A program made the position numbers and the translations under genes. The notes below the pieces were generated by a model. That model saw nothing but the letters and a program-made list of their open reading frames with translations. It was not told the origin of the DNA and made no database searches. This document shows positions 22,609-32,208 of a stretch of 64,000 nucleotides of DNA, piece after piece (positions within the stretch are counted from its first letter, which is position 1; every line of letters starts with the position of its first letter). This stretch comes from Coccinella septempunctata (lineage: Eukaryota > Arthropoda > Insecta > Coleoptera > Coccinellidae). The stretch lies in the NCBI RefSeq assembly GCF_907165205.1, contig NC_058191.1, forward strand, positions 9,240,501 through 9,304,500. Reading direction: 5' to 3'.

Positions 22609-22902
22609 ACTTTGAGAATCGCCTTTAGATCAATTTCTTTATCTATTCCCTCAGATTTCCTTCATTGTTATTAGAATAGAAGAGAGAGAAAGAGTACTTT
22701 ACTGGCCATAGACTTGTGCTCCTTCAGTCTATAATTTACAGTGATTATAAAAACATCTATTAATTTTTATAATCACTGTAAATTATAGGTTGAAGGACAA
22801 CAGATGGCCATTGAAGTACTCATTTCTCTTCTATTCGAATGGCAATGAAGGAAATATAGAGGAATAGATAAAAAAATTGATCTGAAGGCGATGCTCAAAG
22901 TT
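22609..22902. mobile_element. Near-perfect hairpin MITE
   Basis: Arms of about 140 bp are almost exact complements. The left arm has AACTTTGAGAATCGCCTTTA, CCTTCATTG and CTATAATTTACAGTGATTAT; the right arm has ATAATCACTGTAAATTATAG, CAATGAAGG and AAGGCGATGCTCAAAGTT. The loop is about 15 bp (AAAACATCTATTAAT). Transcription from either side would give a long double-stranded RNA. Confidence 0.85.
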
Positions 22903-22939
22903 CTGATCATTTATGTCAGGGCATTCGTTCACGTAGCTC

Positions 22940-23345
22940 AGAAATACTTCATAGCTTATAGTTTGAGGGTTACATTTCACTGCGACTTTAAGCTCTATTT
23001 TTTGGAATGATCCATTCCTGGAAGATTACTCCAGAGTGTTTTGCTTTTGGTTTCTTCCTTCTCCAGAAATTCTTTCCTAAAGGTGTATTTTCCTGTACCA
23101 CGGAAAGGCTCTGGGCCAGTGTGGCTTTTGTGCTCCCCTTCTGGCGAGTGTGTTGGCTTTCTCGTTTCCTTTTATTCCAGAGTGACCTGGAAGCCAAACT
23201 AGGGAGACCTTATTGTTCTAGCCTATTTGATTATTTGATGGTCCATATCAGCTTTCAGTAGATGACATTGGAGTTATGTCTCGAGTTCAGTGCTTTGATA
23301 GCCGCCTGGATATAAGAATGAATTACTTTGTCACAGCCTTGATAG
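22940..23345 (-). pseudogene. LINE RNase H domain remnant
   Basis: On the minus strand the phrase YIQAAIKALNS (about 23313-23283) matches the D-S-Q-A-A-I-K-A-L block of the RNase H domain found after the RT in I/R1-clade elements. It is followed by TLAQSLSVVQENTPLGKN and a basic C-terminal stretch in another frame. The catalytic Asp of the motif is replaced and the frame is broken. The 3' flank GGTTACATTTCACTGCGAC recurs at 28741, linking this to the fragment there. Confidence 0.5.
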
Positions 23346-23389
23346 TGTCTTTGCAGGTTTATGTCTACGCATATTTTGATTGCAGCAAT

Positions 23390-23960
23390 ACTCATCTACT
23401 ATGCGCTCTCCATAGGTTAGCCACTTACGGCCAAATATTGTGGGGATCTTCTACTCATGTTACCAAGGTATTCCCGAAACAAAAACGAGCAATGAGGGTA
23501 ATAGCAAAAGTAAACCTCAGATGTAGCTGGAGGGATATATTCAAAACGTATCAGATACTTACCATTCCTAGCTCTTTCATGCTCGACTGTCTTTTGTACA
23601 TTCACATAAAGAGCAGCTCACTCAGACACCCAAAGCTACGCGAAGAGAGGCAGGTATAATTATATTCTTCCAAAACATCGCCTGGAAAAAAACAAACCAA
23701 TTGGACATTCCAGTTTCTGGGTACGAAAATGTACAATCTCTTATCAGCTAAGGTCAGATCACTACCAACAAAGCGGTTCAAGAAAATAATTATGAATTAC
23801 CTGATTGAGAATGTGTTTAACAACATGAGAGAATATTTAGCACAAATTAAGTTGCCAGATATAGTATATGTTATTTGTGATTACACAGTGTAAGATTGTA
23901 TAGTCACTTCGATATTTATGGCAGACCTTGATGTAAATTTGAAGACGAATATATTATGAC
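23390..23960 (+). pseudogene. LINE reverse-transcriptase C-terminal remnant
   Basis: The plus frame up to 23659 contains ATYGQILWGSSTHVTKVF, then KQKRAMRVIAKVN, then ILTIPSSFMLDCLLYI. This is the conserved thumb/C-terminal region of Jockey/CR1-type elements (compare YGIIFWGSS...RIFITQKLALR in the intact copy at 61257-62474). After the stop it can be followed in other frames (SGYENVQSLISAKVRSLPTK-like) to a 3' end near 23960. It is 5'-truncated and dead, and runs opposite to the neighbouring RNase H scrap. Confidence 0.7.
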
Positions 23961-24334
23961 TTTAGCCTTGCGGCTTTCACACTCCTCTCCAGAGGAAAAT
24001 TCACTTATACCAGATATCTCTGATATCAAAAGGATTAAGCTCTGTTGGAGCCCTTTCCAGGTTTTCGGGCTCGTGGTGGTGGTCGGGTTCAGGTCGCTCC
24101 TCGGCTCCCTGCTGTAGGTTGGATTCCTGCTCCACCCGCACTTCCTGTCGGAGGAGACGGTGTTCCTCTGAATTTCCCATGTACTTGCGTACAGTTCTCG
24201 CCGTTCCCAGCAGTACCGCCTTCTGTATGACTCTATAGATATTTTCGTCCAGCTGAAGTTTCCTCAAGTTCTCTAGTAGTTTCTTCGGTATAAGGCATGT
24301 AGATGATATGACAATAGGGATGGTCTTGACATCT
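23954..24334 (-). repeat. Direct repeat of R2-like tail, copy 1
   Basis: Matches 24729-25109 at an offset of 775 bp with scattered substitutions, from TTATGACTTTAGCCTTGCGG to ACAATAGGGATGGTCTTGA. The unit is about 381 bp. Confidence 0.85.
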
Positions 24335-24728
24335 GTCAGCTTCCACTGTCTCCTGGTTTACTCCTTGAGATCTCTGTACTTTGAAATTATTTCAGTGTGC
24401 GTATCTAGAAGATTGATATTATTTGGAATCGCCACATCGATGAATAGTGCTCTGTCCTCATCCTTATTGAGCAATATGAGGTCTGGTCTATTGTGGGTTA
24501 TTTCCCGGTCTGTGAGAACCGTGCGATCCCAGTATAGCTTGTGATGTTCATTTTCCAATACAGCATCCGGATGGTAATTGTAATAAGGAACCTTTTTCGA
24601 ACTTAGAAGTTGGTGTTTTAGTGCCAATTCTTGGTGAAGAATCTTGGCAACGGCATCATGTCTATTTTTGTACTCCGTGCCTGCGAACTTCTGACATCCC
24701 CCGGTGATGTGCTGGATAGTTTCATGTG

Positions 24729-25109
24729 TTATGACTTTAGCCTTGCGGCTTTCACACTCCTCCCCAGAGGAAAATTCACTTATCCCAGATATCTCAGATA
24801 TCAAAAGGATTAAGCTCTGTTGGAGCCCTTTCCAGGTTTTCGGGCTCGTGGTGGTGGTCGGGTCCAGGTCACTCCTCGCCTCCCTGCTGTAGGTTGGATT
24901 CCTGCTCCACCCGTACTTCCTATCGGCGCAGACGGTGTTCCCTTGCATTCCCCATGTACTTGCGTACAGTTCTCGCCGTTCCGAGCAGTACCGCCTTCTG
25001 CATGATTCTATAGATATTTTCGTCCAAACGAAGTTTCCTCAAGTTCTCTAGTAGTTTCTTCGGTATCAGGCCTGTAGATGAAATTACAATAGGGATGGTC
25101 TTGATATCT
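24729..25109 (-). repeat. Direct repeat of R2-like tail, copy 2
   Basis: Second copy of the 381-bp tail. Substitutions introduce stops relative to copy 1, for example within the EEHRLLRQE region. Confidence 0.85.
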
Positions 25110-25264
25110 TCCCAGTCAACCAGTTTCAGTCACAGGGAAGTTGTTGGGAATTACCACTGTGGAAATGCGACTTCACAATGTTGATTTAAAAAAAGGCCAC
25201 CAGTACTTACTGGAGAGTGCTTAATGTCCGCAACATCGCATATCGCGGGTAATTACCCAGTACA

Positions 25265-25480
25265 TCACATAGTAGGTGTAAAAAAAGCACCATAGACAGC
25301 AACATTGCGACTTCTCATTTTGGAGGTTTTTGGAACGATTATTGTGACAGAATAAACTACCAAAGTGTATCCTCTATTGAAGTTATATTCATGTTCAATT
25401 TGATAATTACCATCGTGGCAATCAATTTGCACTCTATATTCGAGGCGTTCCGAGCAAAAGTGACCCAAGCTACAATTTTT
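25265..25480 (-). CDS. Exon-like segment, unidentified terminal exon
   Basis: On the minus strand a canonical acceptor (TTCTTACTGTTAATTCAATTTCAG, ending at 25481) is followed by 71 open codons in phase 0 to a TGA at 25265. The product begins KNCSLGHFCSERLEYRVQ, then has IDCHDGNYQIEHEYNFNRG and ends VAVYGAFFTPTM. It has three Cys and a balanced composition quite unlike the random frames nearby. No family recognised; a secreted or extracellular domain is possible. Upstream exons would lie at higher coordinates, but an inverted partial copy (25541-25605) lies there instead, so this may be a pseudogene fragment or captured exon. Confidence 0.35.
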   Translation of the reverse strand, partial: KNCSLGHFCSERLEYRVQIDCHDGNYQIEHEYNFNRGYTLVVYSVTIIVPKTSKMRSRNVAVYGAFFTPTM

Positions 25481-25605
25481 CTGAAATTGAATTAACAGTA
25501 AGAACTGCCTAAAAATGAATCAAAATTTTATATACTCGTAAACTCAATTTCAGATGAATTGTAGCTTGGGCCTCTTCAGCTCTGAACGCCTCATTTTTAC
25601 CCTGT
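25435..25605. repeat. Inverted duplication of splice acceptor plus exon start
   Basis: The minus-strand stretch AATTCAATTTCAG|AAAAATTGTAGC, then TTGGGTCACTTTTGCTCGGA and ACGCCTC, is mirrored on the plus strand at 25545-25602 by AACTCAATTTCAGATGAATT, then GTAGCTTGGGCCTCTTCAGC and TCTGAACGCCTC. The plus copy diverges after about 60 bp. Confidence 0.7.
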
Positions 25606-26570
25606 GTTTATTCTTACCTACATATATTTCGCATTCTGCTCTCATCCTCAAAAGGGAAATTGAACAACTGTATGAATTACTGATATCTTTTTATTCAAGA
25701 TTAATATGTTTCATACAAATCCAAATATATAACATAAAGAACCTATATCTTGTTATGAATCTTCATTCCACTTCAGGAACGGCATGGTCCAGCTGAAGAA
25801 GAAAAAATCAGAGCTGTATTGATAGTAATAAATTGAGTGTCATGAAAAATCGAACAACAGTAAAAGGTGATTTTTTCCAGCACAGTATCTAATAATTTGA
25901 AGATGATTCAAATCAATTCCAAGTTTGATTTTGAAGGTTTTCAATGTCACTTATGACTTAATAATCACCTAAATTCATATGAGGTATATTGAAAGTTGAA
26001 CGTTACAAAGGTGCAAAAATGGGGAGGATAAGAGGGCCAAGAAGTGATCATGATATAGTCATTATTTCAATAGGTTATGTAACTACTCACCTTTTACTGC
26101 ACATTAATTAATCAATCAACGTCAAGTTACACTTAACTAAAACGAAATTTAATAATAGATGAACAGCTCGGTTAAAAAAATTATTCTCAAAATTCATTCA
26201 TAAAGATTTTGTTTGTTTATTCTCTCAACACAACGCAGTCACAGCACGAAACACGTCACACCACGTTTTGCATAGCGGGATTTAGGTTATGAGTTAACCT
26301 CGAGACCACGTGTTGATAAATAGAACATTTCAGACAGTTACTGAAAGTTTTTCTTAGAGAAGTCGCTGGGTAGAGTTCATCGAAATTTATTCACAACACA
26401 TCATTTCATGTTCTAAAAATATCACAGATTCAATATTTCAAAAATATCAACAGAGAGAAGTCGCATAGTAGTAGCTATGTTCACTTCATCGGAACATCTC
26501 GATATGATGTTTATTGCAACCACTAGGGATCTAAATTTGAGGAATTCGCAAACTCAACAATATGCGGACG
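25606..26570. other. No recognised feature
   Basis: AT-rich, with short frames only. A small GC-richer patch (about 26230-26310) contains CACGAAACACGTCACACCAC and CTCGAGACCACGTG (an E-box). No gene is supported. Confidence 0.45.
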
Positions 26571-26579
26571 TTAATGTCC

Positions 26580-26955
26580 ACAATGTGAAATCTTAAGTAC
26601 ATCCATGAGAATTCTCAAAGAAGCGCTTCAATGCGATATTTTTGGGTACTCCCTGCGACTTATGTACTGTTACATTTCTGGTTGACTGGGTTTCAGCTTC
26701 CACTGTCTTCTGGTTATTATTAATATTATTATTATATGAATATTTCTGCCTGAAAAATACTCGAACAGGATCCTATAACGATAGTGTGTACACTTGGTGC
26801 TTATATTCCAGCGCCAGCCCCTGTCTTGGTTTTTGAACCATCAGTATACCACTTTATGGTTGTAACTTTGAAATTCTGGGTAGGGTATTCCTTTTCCAAT
26901 TCCTCTCTTTTACAAAGTATCATGTTGAAGTTCTTCTCAATTTTGTAATCATAAC
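26580..26955 (-). pseudogene. LINE remnants: RNase H domain and R2-like tail scrap
   Basis: On the minus strand, about 26950-26755 reads PYPEFQSYNHK, then KWYTDGSKTKTGAGAGI, APSVHTIVIGSCSSIFQAEI. W-Y-T-D-G-S-K-T-x-x-G-x-G-A-G is the first active-site block of LINE RNase H domains, and F-Q-A-E is the second (catalytic Glu). The frame then hits an ATT-rich tract and joins TRRQWKLKPSQPE, resembling the TRRQWKLTDVK stretch downstream of the endonuclease at 24 kb. Two unrelated LINE scraps are therefore abutted. Stops are present. Confidence 0.6.
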
Positions 26956-27844
26956 ATCACTATAGGTAGGTATAGGCAATCGTTTACTAACTTCTTGATA
27001 CAAGATATTGTCCCTTCAGGAAGCTGTAATTAATTGATGTTTCTTTTCTATGCCATTATCGCGTGAATTATTGACCCATTAAAATTCAACTCTCATAATC
27101 TTCCTCAGATCATTTCACTGAACGTTTAATGAAGTTATCTCTCAATTATTCAACGGCAATTTTTGAAATGTCCACTCGAGCACGCACCAACGGTTTCTTA
27201 CCTCTCGAATATTCCACAAGGATCCTTGGGTAGATGCTGAAAGAACGAGTGTTTTCGGAAGCTTCAAGTGTGAAATTGGAAGGATATCGACTAATGAAAC
27301 AATCAGGGAAAACAACTACCCTCATTATTTCGAAGGCGACAGCTTTTATAATGGCATTCGTTCACAGGAAGTTTGTACAACCAATCCCTGAAACAGTGCC
27401 ATTTATTCGATTGAAAATGTGATTTTTGTGTATGAATAATATTGGAAATTTATTTCATTTTTAGCCATGTTCTTCTAGATATCACATCTGATGTTTCGTC
27501 AACAACTGCGCTCTGTACTTTCAGAGGTGTTGTGGTCTCTGATTGTATCTAAACGGGTTATTCTTCCGAACTACTGTAACTTAAATAGTGGTTTGAAGGA
27601 GTGGTTGAGCCAAGTTAGTGGATCTGATCGCTGATCGCCAAATACCCTCCACTCCTCGGTGGTTTCACATTTGTCTCATCAATGACTGGTAGCCAAGCGC
27701 TATGTACTACGACAAGTCTCTCCTCTTCTATTGATATTATATTTGTATATCTCGATGAAATACTTGAATACATGTTGGAAATAATTGCTGTTTTCGAAAA
27801 TATTAGGTTGTGACAATGCTTCATGGCTCCATTGTTTTTCTTTC
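26956..27844. other. No recognised feature
   Basis: AT-rich with short frames only; nothing resembles a gene or a transposon end. Confidence 0.45.
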
Positions 27845-28565
27845 AATAGCACTTCGTTAGTAAATATTTGTAACGCCAAAATTTTCCTTTGTACTTCAAA
27901 GTTAGTTGTAGAAAAACACCGCATTCTGATGGGTATTACCTAACTTGGCAGGCATACACTCATCGATTATTCGCCGAAAATAAAATTCGGTTGGAGAGTC
28001 CATGGTTAGTAACTATCTGTAACACAAAAATTTTCGTTTGCAAACTTCACCGGAATAATGACACAAGTTTAGGGTACCAACAAAATATTTTGTGTTACAA
28101 ATAGTTACTAACGAAGAACTATCGGACACAGAAGAGAAATACAGAATTTTCGAAAATGTGGGTGCTACCTCCGCATTTTCTGGGTCATTATCCCATTATA
28201 TGTTAGGTTAGGAACAAAAATTTTTGTGTTAGAAATAGTTACTAACTATGGACTCTACAAATAAATTTTATTTTTGTATACCGGTTATGTTAGCATCCAT
28301 CGTAATACTATACTTGCCTTTAATTGTTCCTGAGGTACAAACGAAAATTCTGGTGTTACAAATAGTTAATACCAAGTAACTAACTAATGCAAAAAAATTA
28401 TCTTCATTTACGAAAAGTGAGTGCTATGAGTAAGGTTACAAACGAAAATTTTAACGTCATTAATAGTTACTGACGAATTGCTATTGGAAGCAAAAAAATT
28501 GAGAATTTTGTGCGTGTCATTTTCCCATAATAGGTCAGGTTACAAACAAAGATTTTCGTTGAAAA
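27845..28565. repeat. Degenerate tandem repeat, 100-140-bp period
   Basis: A recurring unit contains GTTACAAACRAAAATTTTYGT followed by GTTACAAATAGTTACTAACGA. Copies of the ATAGTTA core lie near 28098, 28234, 28358 and 28460, and opposite-orientation copies (GTTAGTAACTATCTGTAACA) near 28004. The spacing drifts between about 100 and 136 bp and the copies have diverged strongly. Confidence 0.6.
27990..28110. repeat. Inverted pair within the tandem repeat
   Basis: GTTAGTAACTATCTGTAACA and TGTTACAAATAGTTACTAAC are complementary, about 90 bp apart, so the first units of the degenerate array face each other. Confidence 0.6.
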
Positions 28566-28699
28566 GCTGTCATATGAAGATGTCAATGCCGTCCACATCG
28601 AATCCAACGTATCAGAATCACTATTCGACCATTCACATATTGTGCATTCGTCGGCGGGCAAACTTCGGAGTGGACTAGGAGTAAGAGCATCATACCAGT

Positions 28700-28960
28700 C
28701 GTTATAATACTCGTTATAATAGTTAATAGTTTGGTAAGGGGGTTACATATCACTGCGACCTTAAGGTGTATTGTGCCCCCATCAAAGCTATTATCAAAAC
28801 TGCGCCCTCTACAGGTCACCCTCTATCTACATAGTTTCAAGGAACTCCACTATCTGAGAAGGCTTCAAGGAGGCCTATAATTTTCTCGTCCAAGACATTC
28901 CTTGCGCAGGTTTGCAATGGCGAGGCATTCTGTAGTTTCCTCCTATACAGGAAATTTTTT
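28700..28960 (-). pseudogene. LINE 3'-terminal remnant
   Basis: On the minus strand, EETTECLAIANLRKECLG followed by a Leu/Arg-rich tail resembles the post-RNase H C-terminus of I/R1-type elements (E-E-T-A-E-H/x-L...). The flank GGTTACATATCACTGCGACC is shared with 22965-22990, which lies at the end of another LINE scrap. It is short and broken. Confidence 0.35.
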
Positions 28961-29810
28961 TTATAGGGACACCCTATATTCTTCGACGCAGTTTTTAAGT
29001 CGCATATTTGCCGAAAAGCATCCCGTTACCAGTTTTTTCAAAAATGTCATCCCTTTCAAAGAGATATGGTTTTTTTTTTGACTTCATTCATATCATGCAA
29101 TATTGAAGGTTTCTATGGTTCAGGAAATATTTCGTCCCCGTTTAAACTGCATAAGTATAATGGAGAGGTTAGCATTTAGGGAATCGTGTAGAGGACACTT
29201 CAGAAGGAATGGCTTTTTAACAATGATCTCAACAATTTAATTTCAAAAAGAATTATTTTACAAGAACATTGTCATTCAATAATTCAGCCAAAGACAATCT
29301 ATTAACTACTCAGGGGCAAACAGAGTACGGGATATACAGAACATAGAAGCACAGAAACTTTTCAAAAAGAAAATGTTTAATTCATTACAACACGTAAAAC
29401 TTTATAGTATGGCAGACATTTATGGGTGGAAAACGCCTTTTTATTGACGCTATTTCATTTCTCTTCTTGTTAAATTTGAATTGTTCTGAAATAAGGATCT
29501 ATTTATAATTATATAATTTATTTATAAATTGGTCCAATTGCTTTTAAACTGTTTCCTCATTATCCGTCGTTCGATATTTATTTATGTATAAATATTTTTC
29601 ATTTATTCATAGTTGTAATTCAATTTGTGTAGTCAAATCTTCGTTCTCATCAAAGATGACATCATATGAAAAGGAAAAATTATCTGCAACTATTGTATCG
29701 AAACTTCTAAAGAACCGTAACGTAGGACGAACTCGAAGGAGCACTAAAGTTATATTTCGAACAGAAACCGAGATATACAATATCTCGATACATTTTCGAC
29801 AAAACATCGT
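28961..29810. other. No recognised gene; lone TE end
   Basis: A GGGACACCCTATA end at about 28967-28980 has no partner that I could find. The rest is AT-rich. Confidence 0.45.
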
Positions 29811-29890
29811 AAGCAAGGCACAAGACAATTAGTTGTCTTGTGCCTTACGATATTTTTGCTAAAATGTGTCGCTATGAAGAAGAGACCTTT
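29775..29890. repeat. Perfect palindrome in a longer inverted repeat
   Basis: GGCACAAGACAATT and AGTTGTCTTGTGCC (29818-29846) form an almost loop-less hairpin. The flanks ACATTTTCGACAAAACATCG and CGATATTTTTGCTAAAATGT extend the pairing imperfectly to about 45 bp per arm. Confidence 0.65.
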
Positions 29891-30874
29891 CGCAGAAACG
29901 CTTTGTAACTCGAGAATGAAGCAAGATATTAAAGATCTGATTTCTGATTATTTCGAAATTATAAACCTGGGGCTTGAAGATGTTTTCGCCAAATCTTATT
30001 GTTTTCGAAATGCTCTCAGGAAGCATTTAATTTGGGACACCCAGTACAAATGACAATCAACAGATTGATTGTCTAAACACGAAAGCACACCAAAATCGTA
30101 TTGTGTGTGAACAATCGAATTTGCTCTAGATCATATTTATAGTATGTCAAGAAAAACAGCTAGTGGTGTGATTCGATTGAATTGTAGGAGGAAATATAAA
30201 TATGTGAAAGCTTAAGATATATTAATTATTATGTATTTTAGAAGAGTAAAAAAGATATTTCAACATATTATATTTCATATATCTACAATAAAAATATACA
30301 TTTAAGTATAATAAGAAAAATATTGAGAGGTATCAAACAAGAAACGAGGAGTGAAGTAACATCAATAACATTGATATCAGTGAGATTCTTCGGACTCCTC
30401 AAAATCTGATTAGTCAGTGGTTCCAATATTTGATATAAATTATTCGAACATCTTCAATAGCCTCAATAGCAATACTTAACAACAACTAAGAATTCGGCGT
30501 CTTTCTGTTTTTGACTCTCATGTTTCGATTGTACGATTGTTGCGTTATAACTGTTAAAGAAAATTTTCAGAACAGCTGGATTTTCAAGTTCTCACAAAAC
30601 TGATTATTTTTCCTTATCCACCAAACACTAGAAAACGGACGAAGTGAAATTTGGAAAGTCATTCTGTGAAAATGACAAACGGAGAAATAAACTAAAGCTC
30701 CAGATGCAGTTTGCAGTTCTCACTCATTTCCACTTCCTTCAAGAAGGCGACAGAATATTAGGATGTTGAGAAACAAAATGTACTGTGACGCCTCAATTTG
30801 AGAGTACTCTTTGAAAGTTGCATGAAAATCGGTTCATTCAATCCGGAGATTATCCCTACAAACAGACAGATACA
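29891..30874. other. No recognised feature
   Basis: AT-rich and non-coding in appearance. Confidence 0.45.
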
Positions 30875-31705
30875 TACAGGGTGGGCCATCCATAACTTTC
30901 CACCCTGAATTTTGAGCTTTGGTATGGAATAACGAAAAAACGCTCGGACAGGTCAAATTTTGTTGAAAGGGAGACAAAAAAGGGTGTTCAAATGATTTTG
31001 ATATCACTACACCCCTCTAGCCGCAACCCCTAACAGCTCTCATTTTTGAATAGGGAAAAGGGGTCGAGCAACACCTTGTTGGAAAGGCAATTCAATTTCC
31101 TGCATGAGTGTATTTTTTTTTTCATCACTTTATCATTATACATAGCGACTCAGTAATCCATCAATAACTTTCACAAGCCGAATTTAGATCTTTGAGATGG
31201 AAAAAACACTCGGACGGGTCAAAAAATGAATTCGATATCACTCCTCTAGCCCCTACCACTTAGGGTAATTATTTTTGAATAGATCGAGTAGCTTTGTTGA
31301 AAAAGTAATTCAATCACGTGCATGAGCGTATTATTTTTTTTCTCGATCGATATCGAAATCATTTTTTGACCCGTCTGAGCTTTTTTTCATCCCAAAGATC
31401 CAAATTCGGCGTGTGAAAGTTATTGATGGAATACTGAGTCACTCTGTATAATAATAAAGCGATGAAAAGAACACTGATGCAGGAAATTGAATTGCCTTTC
31501 CAACAAGGTGCTGCTCGACCCCTTTTCCCTATTCAAAAATGAGAGCTGTTAGGGGTTACAGCTAGAGGGGTAGAGATATCAAACTCATTTGAACACCCTT
31601 CTTTGTCCCCCTTTCAACAAAATTTGACCTGTCCGAGCGTTTTTTCGTTATTCCATGCCAAAGCTCAAAATTCGGGGTCTACAGTTATAGATGGCCCACC
31701 CTGCA
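30875..31705. mobile_element. Foldback element family F1, copy 1
   Basis: The left arm runs TACAGGGTGGGCCATCCATA, ACTTTCCACCCTGAATTTTG, GAATAACGAAAAAACGCTCG, GACAGGTCAAATTTTGTTGA. The right arm holds the complements in reverse and ends TATAGATGGCCCACCCTGCA. The arms cover almost the whole 831 bp, with inner blocks TAACTTTCACAAGCCGAATT and its mirror TTCGGCGTGTGAAAGTTATT. No coding. A second copy is at 56731-57568. Confidence 0.9.
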
Positions 31706-31839
31706 TGAATTTAAAAACAGTTGGACCTGATTAGGTTCAGATAATCTGCAAATAACTAATAAATTCAGATATTCGAAAATTACAGTCAGAAACTCCAATT
31801 CGATTCATCACTATATATCGAACCATATTCCATATTCCA

Positions 31840-32208
31840 AACATCAACTGATCGAAGATCAAGCGTTTCCGTCGATCTGGAAGGGTGAACTTGCCGAACC
31901 TGAATTACAGCACGCCCTAGCAATACAGTGGGGCGTTGGAAAACCGGCGCAGTCGTGAACGCATCAGCACCCCACGGTAGTCGCGCTTTTATCACACAAC
32001 GCTAACGTAGTGCGTCCTCCCTATAGTAGTGATAACCTTCATGTATCGTTACTGTTCTTTCCAGTTTTTCCATAGTTTTCCCCTAGTCTTCCGGACGGTT
32101 CTCGCGTTTACCATCGACGACAGTGTCAGTTTCGTTTGCACGCGCCGTTAATGCTCCATCCTGCTGGTGTTTGATTGAGAAAAAACGGATTTTTTAATTA
32201 CTTCAAGG
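31840..32208 (+). promoter_or_regulatory. Candidate promoter / untranslated first exon
   Basis: A CpG- and GC-richer island in an AT-rich setting, about 16 kb upstream of the turtle leader exon on the same strand. It holds TCAGTTTCG near 32126, a reasonable arthropod initiator (TCAGT), and ends in a good donor, CTTCAAG|GTGTGT, at 32208/32209. The turtle exon at 48439 needs an upstream 5' exon ending in a donor, so this is a possible source. It is inference only; no open frame here has a recognisable product. Confidence 0.25.

Larger units (their letters stand above)
23954..25110 (-). pseudogene. R2-like LINE 3' region with restriction-like endonuclease, tail duplicated
   Basis: The minus strand 24948-24358 is open for 196 codons. 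It carries a Cys-His zinc-knuckle-like block (HETIQHITGGCQKFAGTEY, then KNRHDAVAKILHQELALKH) and then the restriction-like endonuclease core: NRPDLILL, about 13 residues, FIDVAIP, and KYRDLKE. That is a PD-D-x-K type arrangement, known for R2/R4/CRE-type elements. Downstream on the minus strand, 24267-24001 gives the C-terminal QKAVLLGTARTVRKYMG, common to this group. The tail (SREARSDLDP..., EPENLERAPTELNPF) occurs twice, at 23954-24334 and 24729-25109 (offset 775 bp), so the locus is a head-to-tail partial duplication. No RT domain is present here. Confidence 0.75.

Noticed and set aside
27845..28565. CRISPR-like array
   Set aside because: Units are degenerate, spacing varies and the sequence is eukaryotic; this is a decayed tandem repeat.
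31786..31995. Minus-strand 69-codon frame in the GC-richer island
   Set aside because: No motif; its openness is explained by higher GC in what may be a promoter.
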